The notes under the pieces: generated by a model
Seen by the model: only the letters and a program-made list of their open reading frames with translations
The model's database searches: none
Told to the model about the DNA's origin: nothing
Origin: Mucilaginibacter pineti
GTDB taxonomy: Bacteria > Bacteroidota > Bacteroidia > Sphingobacteriales > Sphingobacteriaceae
Length of the DNA: 64,000 bases
Direction: 5' to 3'
Assembly: GCF_900101875.1 (NCBI RefSeq)
Contig: NZ_FNAI01000008.1
Location: 186,001 to 250,000, forward strand
Program-made: the position numbers and the translations under genes
In this document: piece after piece, positions 62,130-64,000 of the stretch
Numbering within the stretch: the first letter of the stretch is position 1
Layout: each line of letters opens with the position of its first letter

Positions 62130-62693
62130 TTACTTCAACGCGTCGAGCGCTACATTAAGTTTCAGTACATTAACTTTTGATGGACCAAACATACCCAACC
62201 AAGGTTTTTCTGTTTGACTTGCTACCAATGCTTCCACCTTTTGCTCATCTAACTTGCGGAATTGGGCAACCCTTTTTACCTGTATTTTGGCAGCTTCCGG
62301 CGAAATATCCGGATCAAGACCACTACCAGAGGCAGTTACCAAATCGGCAGGAATATCTGCACGTTTTAAGCCAGGGTGATATTTTAACAGCGTATCTATA
62401 CGGCTGTTTACATCCTTCAAATAGTCGGGGTTGCTTGGGCCTTTGTTTGAGCCTGCAGAACCGGCTGCATTATAACCCACTGCTGATGGACGTCCCCAGA
62501 AATATTGCGGCTTATCAAACTTTTGACCTATGGCCGCATAACCAACCACTTTACCATTAACGATGATCTTTTCGCCATCGCCCTGGCCCTTTGAAAGCTT
62601 ACCTGCAAAGGTAATAAGCACTGGATAGATAACGCATAATAAAACGGTGAGCACAACTGTCAATCTGATAGATTGAATGATATATTTTTTCAT
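62130..62693 (-). CDS. kdpC: K+-transporting ATPase subunit C
   Basis: Small subunit of 187 residues of the Kdp high-affinity potassium pump. One N-terminal membrane helix (about 11-31, LTVVLTVLLCVIYPVLITFAG), then the family motif FWGRPSAVGYNAAGSAGSNKGPSNPDYLKDV (in part) at about 66-96 and GSGLDPDISPEAAKIQVKRVA near 128. It works as assembly or ATP-binding helper for KdpB. It starts 11 bp after the KdpB stop. Confidence 0.95.
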   Translation of the reverse strand: MKKYIIQSIRLTVVLTVLLCVIYPVLITFAGKLSKGQGDGEKIIVNGKVVGYAAIGQKFDKPQYFWGRPSAVGYNAAGSAGSNKGPSNPDYLKDVNSRIDTLLKYHPGLKRADIPADLVTASGSGLDPDISPEAAKIQVKRVAQFRKLDEQKVEALVASQTEKPWLGMFGPSKVNVLKLNVALDALK

Positions 62694-62704
62694 TTTCTTG
62701 AATT

Positions 62705-64000
62705 TTAAACTAAAACTGAAATAAGCAGGTCGATGATCTTTATGCCGATGAACGGCGCTATAACACCACCTAAACCATAAATAAGCAAGTTACGGCGTAA
62801 TAAGGCGCTTGCTCCAATCGGCTTATATTCAACACCTTTTAAAGCGAGCGGGATAAGCATTGGAATAATGATGGCGTTAAATATTACTGCCGATAAAATA
62901 GCACTCTCGGGACTATGCAGGTGCATAATATTAATACTCTGCAATGCCGGGATAGATGCGATGAACAAGGCAGGAACAATGGCGAAATACTTAGCCACAT
63001 CATTAGCTATTGAGAAGGTGGTAAGTGTACCGCGGGTTATCAGCAGTTGTTTACCTATCTCCACTATCTCAATAAGCTTGGTTGGGTCGTTATCCAGATC
63101 CACCATGTTACCGGCTTCTTTGGCTGCCTGGGTACCGCTGTTCATGGCTACGCCTACATCGGCCTGGGCAAGTGCAGGCGCATCATTTGTACCATCGCCC
63201 ATCATAGCTACCAGTTTGCCAGCTGCCTGTTCGTTTTTGATGTATTTCATTTTATCCTCGGGGCGTGCCTCGGCAATAAAATCATCAACACCGGCCTTTT
63301 CGGCTATAAATTTGGCAGTAAGCGGGTTATCGCCGGTTACCATTACTGTTTTGATACCCATTTTACGCAGGCGTTCAAAACGTTCGGCAATACCGGGTTT
63401 AATGATGTCCTGTAACTCAACTACACCTAAAACCTGTTCGTTTTGGGCTACCACCAACGGCGTACCACCGTTTGATGCAATGATTTTCACCCTATCTTCT
63501 ACCTCGCTGCTAAACTTGTTGCCAGCAGTAAGCGTCATATTCCGGATGGCATCAAAAGCACCTTTACGGATGCGGTTACCATCGGGTGTGTTGATACCGC
63601 TTGAACGGGTTTCGGCAGAGAATTTTATAAATGCCGATCCCTGCGGCGGAGTTAACGACAACCTTGTGCTCCCCTGCTGTGCTAACTCTATGATGGATTT
63701 ACCTTCGGGGGTTTCATCCGCCAGCGAAGCTAATACGCAGGCCTTTACCAAGTCATCATCCTGTACACCAGGGGCAGCCCAAAACTGGGTGGCTTTACGG
63801 TTACCAATGGTAATGGTACCTGTTTTATCTAACAGCAATACGTCAATATCGCCGGCAGTTTCAACCGCTTTACCAGACTTTGTAATTACGTTTGCACGCA
63901 AGGCCCTGTCCATACCGGCAATGCCAATGGCGGATAACAGACCACCTATTGTAGTAGGTATTAAACAAACAAACAGGGAGATCAACGCTGCAATGGTTAT
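62705..64000 (-). CDS. kdpB: K+-transporting ATPase subunit B, C-terminal part (cut by window edge)
   Basis: Catalytic P-type ATPase subunit; 431 residues of an expected ~680 are present, and the 5' end lies beyond 64000. The frame is open to the last base, so this is an edge cut and not a truncation. Motifs: [21 protein letters not shown], phosphorylation site [15 protein letters not shown], and [37 protein letters not shown] (in part), followed by membrane helices. An inner ATG near 63985 is not the start. kdpA is expected further right. Confidence 0.96.
   Translation of the reverse strand: MTIAALISLFVCLIPTTIGGLLSAIGIAGMDRALRANVITKSGKAVETAGDIDVLLLDKTGTITIGNRKATQFWAAPGVQDDDLVKACVLASLADETPEGKSIIELAQQGSTRLSLTPPQGSAFIKFSAETRSSGINTPDGNRIRKGAFDAIRNMTLTAGNKFSSEVEDRVKIIASNGGTPLVVAQNEQVLGVVELQDIIKPGIAERFERLRKMGIKTVMVTGDNPLTAKFIAEKAGVDDFIAEARPEDKMKYIKNEQAAGKLVAMMGDGTNDAPALAQADVGVAMNSGTQAAKEAGNMVDLDNDPTKLIEIVEIGKQLLITRGTLTTFSIANDVAKYFAIVPALFIASIPALQSINIMHLHSPESAILSAVIFNAIIIPMLIPLALKGVEYKPIGASALLRRNLLIYGLGGVIAPFIGIKIIDLLISVLV

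Noticed and set aside
1-64000. CRISPR arrays, tRNA or rRNA genes, insertion sequences, prophage
   Set aside because: No regularly spaced repeats, cloverleaf-like sequence, ribosomal RNA signature, transposase or phage protein was found on either strand.

Overview
The window looks like chromosomal DNA of a Bacteroidota bacterium, most likely Sphingobacteriaceae (Mucilaginibacter- or Pedobacter-like). The grounds are four SusC/SusD pairs, a sigma/FecR/STN-receptor cassette, lipoproteins with a Cys followed by Lys or Ser, start codons without Shine-Dalgarno sequences, AT-rich spacers and many DUF proteins known from this phylum. The genus is inference. I found no rRNA, tRNA, CRISPR array, transposase, prophage or integrase.

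Layout. (A) 1-4542, minus strand: a gene fragment at the left edge and SusC/SusD pair 1. (B) 5102-13821, plus strand: ECF sigma factor, FecR-type anti-sigma factor, SusC with an STN signalling domain, SusD, and a secreted DUF3863-like protein. (C) 14112-16901: fused fucokinase/GDP-fucose pyrophosphorylase (fkp). (D) 16924-19363, minus strand: three exported proteins of unknown function. (E) 19708-22417: small membrane protein, TPR sensor kinase and a convergent NarL-type response regulator. (F) 22945-32100, minus strand: a five-bladed-propeller glycosidase, then SusC/SusD pair 3 with two surface glycan-binding-type lipoproteins. (G) 32716-38291: a deoxy-sugar (probably L-fucose) catabolic operon made of a lipoprotein mutarotase, Na+/sugar symporter, L-fuconate dehydratase and SDR, with a divergent AraC regulator. 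(H) 38354-52494, minus strand: a large polysaccharide utilisation locus with SusC/SusD pair 4, a DUF3823 lipoprotein, two GH71/99-like proteins, a two-domain binding lipoprotein, tandem GH43 enzymes and a GH92 mannosidase. (I) 52947-58237: a membrane-spanning LamG/Kelch-TM-winged-helix/BTAD regulator and a GH95 alpha-L-fucosidase. (J) 58403-59192: a small exported protein and a REP-like repeat cluster. (K) 59193-64000, minus strand: kdpB (cut by the right edge), kdpC, a short KdpD and a separate PAS-type histidine kinase.

How it fits together. The theme is capture and use of fucose- and mannose-containing glycans. Receptors and lipoproteins bind and import oligosaccharides; GH95, GH92, GH43 and GH99-like enzymes trim them; the symporter, dehydratase and SDR would oxidise released L-fucose; Fkp would salvage fucose into GDP-fucose for the cell's own surface glycans.

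The observations I rate highest are: (1) matching two-box direct repeats (13-mer TAAAATGGATAAA, then ATGGAYTATWC 21 bp on) upstream of the GH43-like gene and of SusC pair 3, with a half-site upstream of the fucose operon next to the AraC gene; (2) terminator hairpins opposing susC at nearly the same distance from the susC start at two loci, with promoter-like sequence over the start codon, suggesting antisense sRNAs; (3) the one-protein transmembrane LamG/Kelch/BTAD regulator; (4) three perfect dyads in 131 bp upstream of the sensor kinase; (5) a LacI-type palindrome upstream of SusC pair 4.
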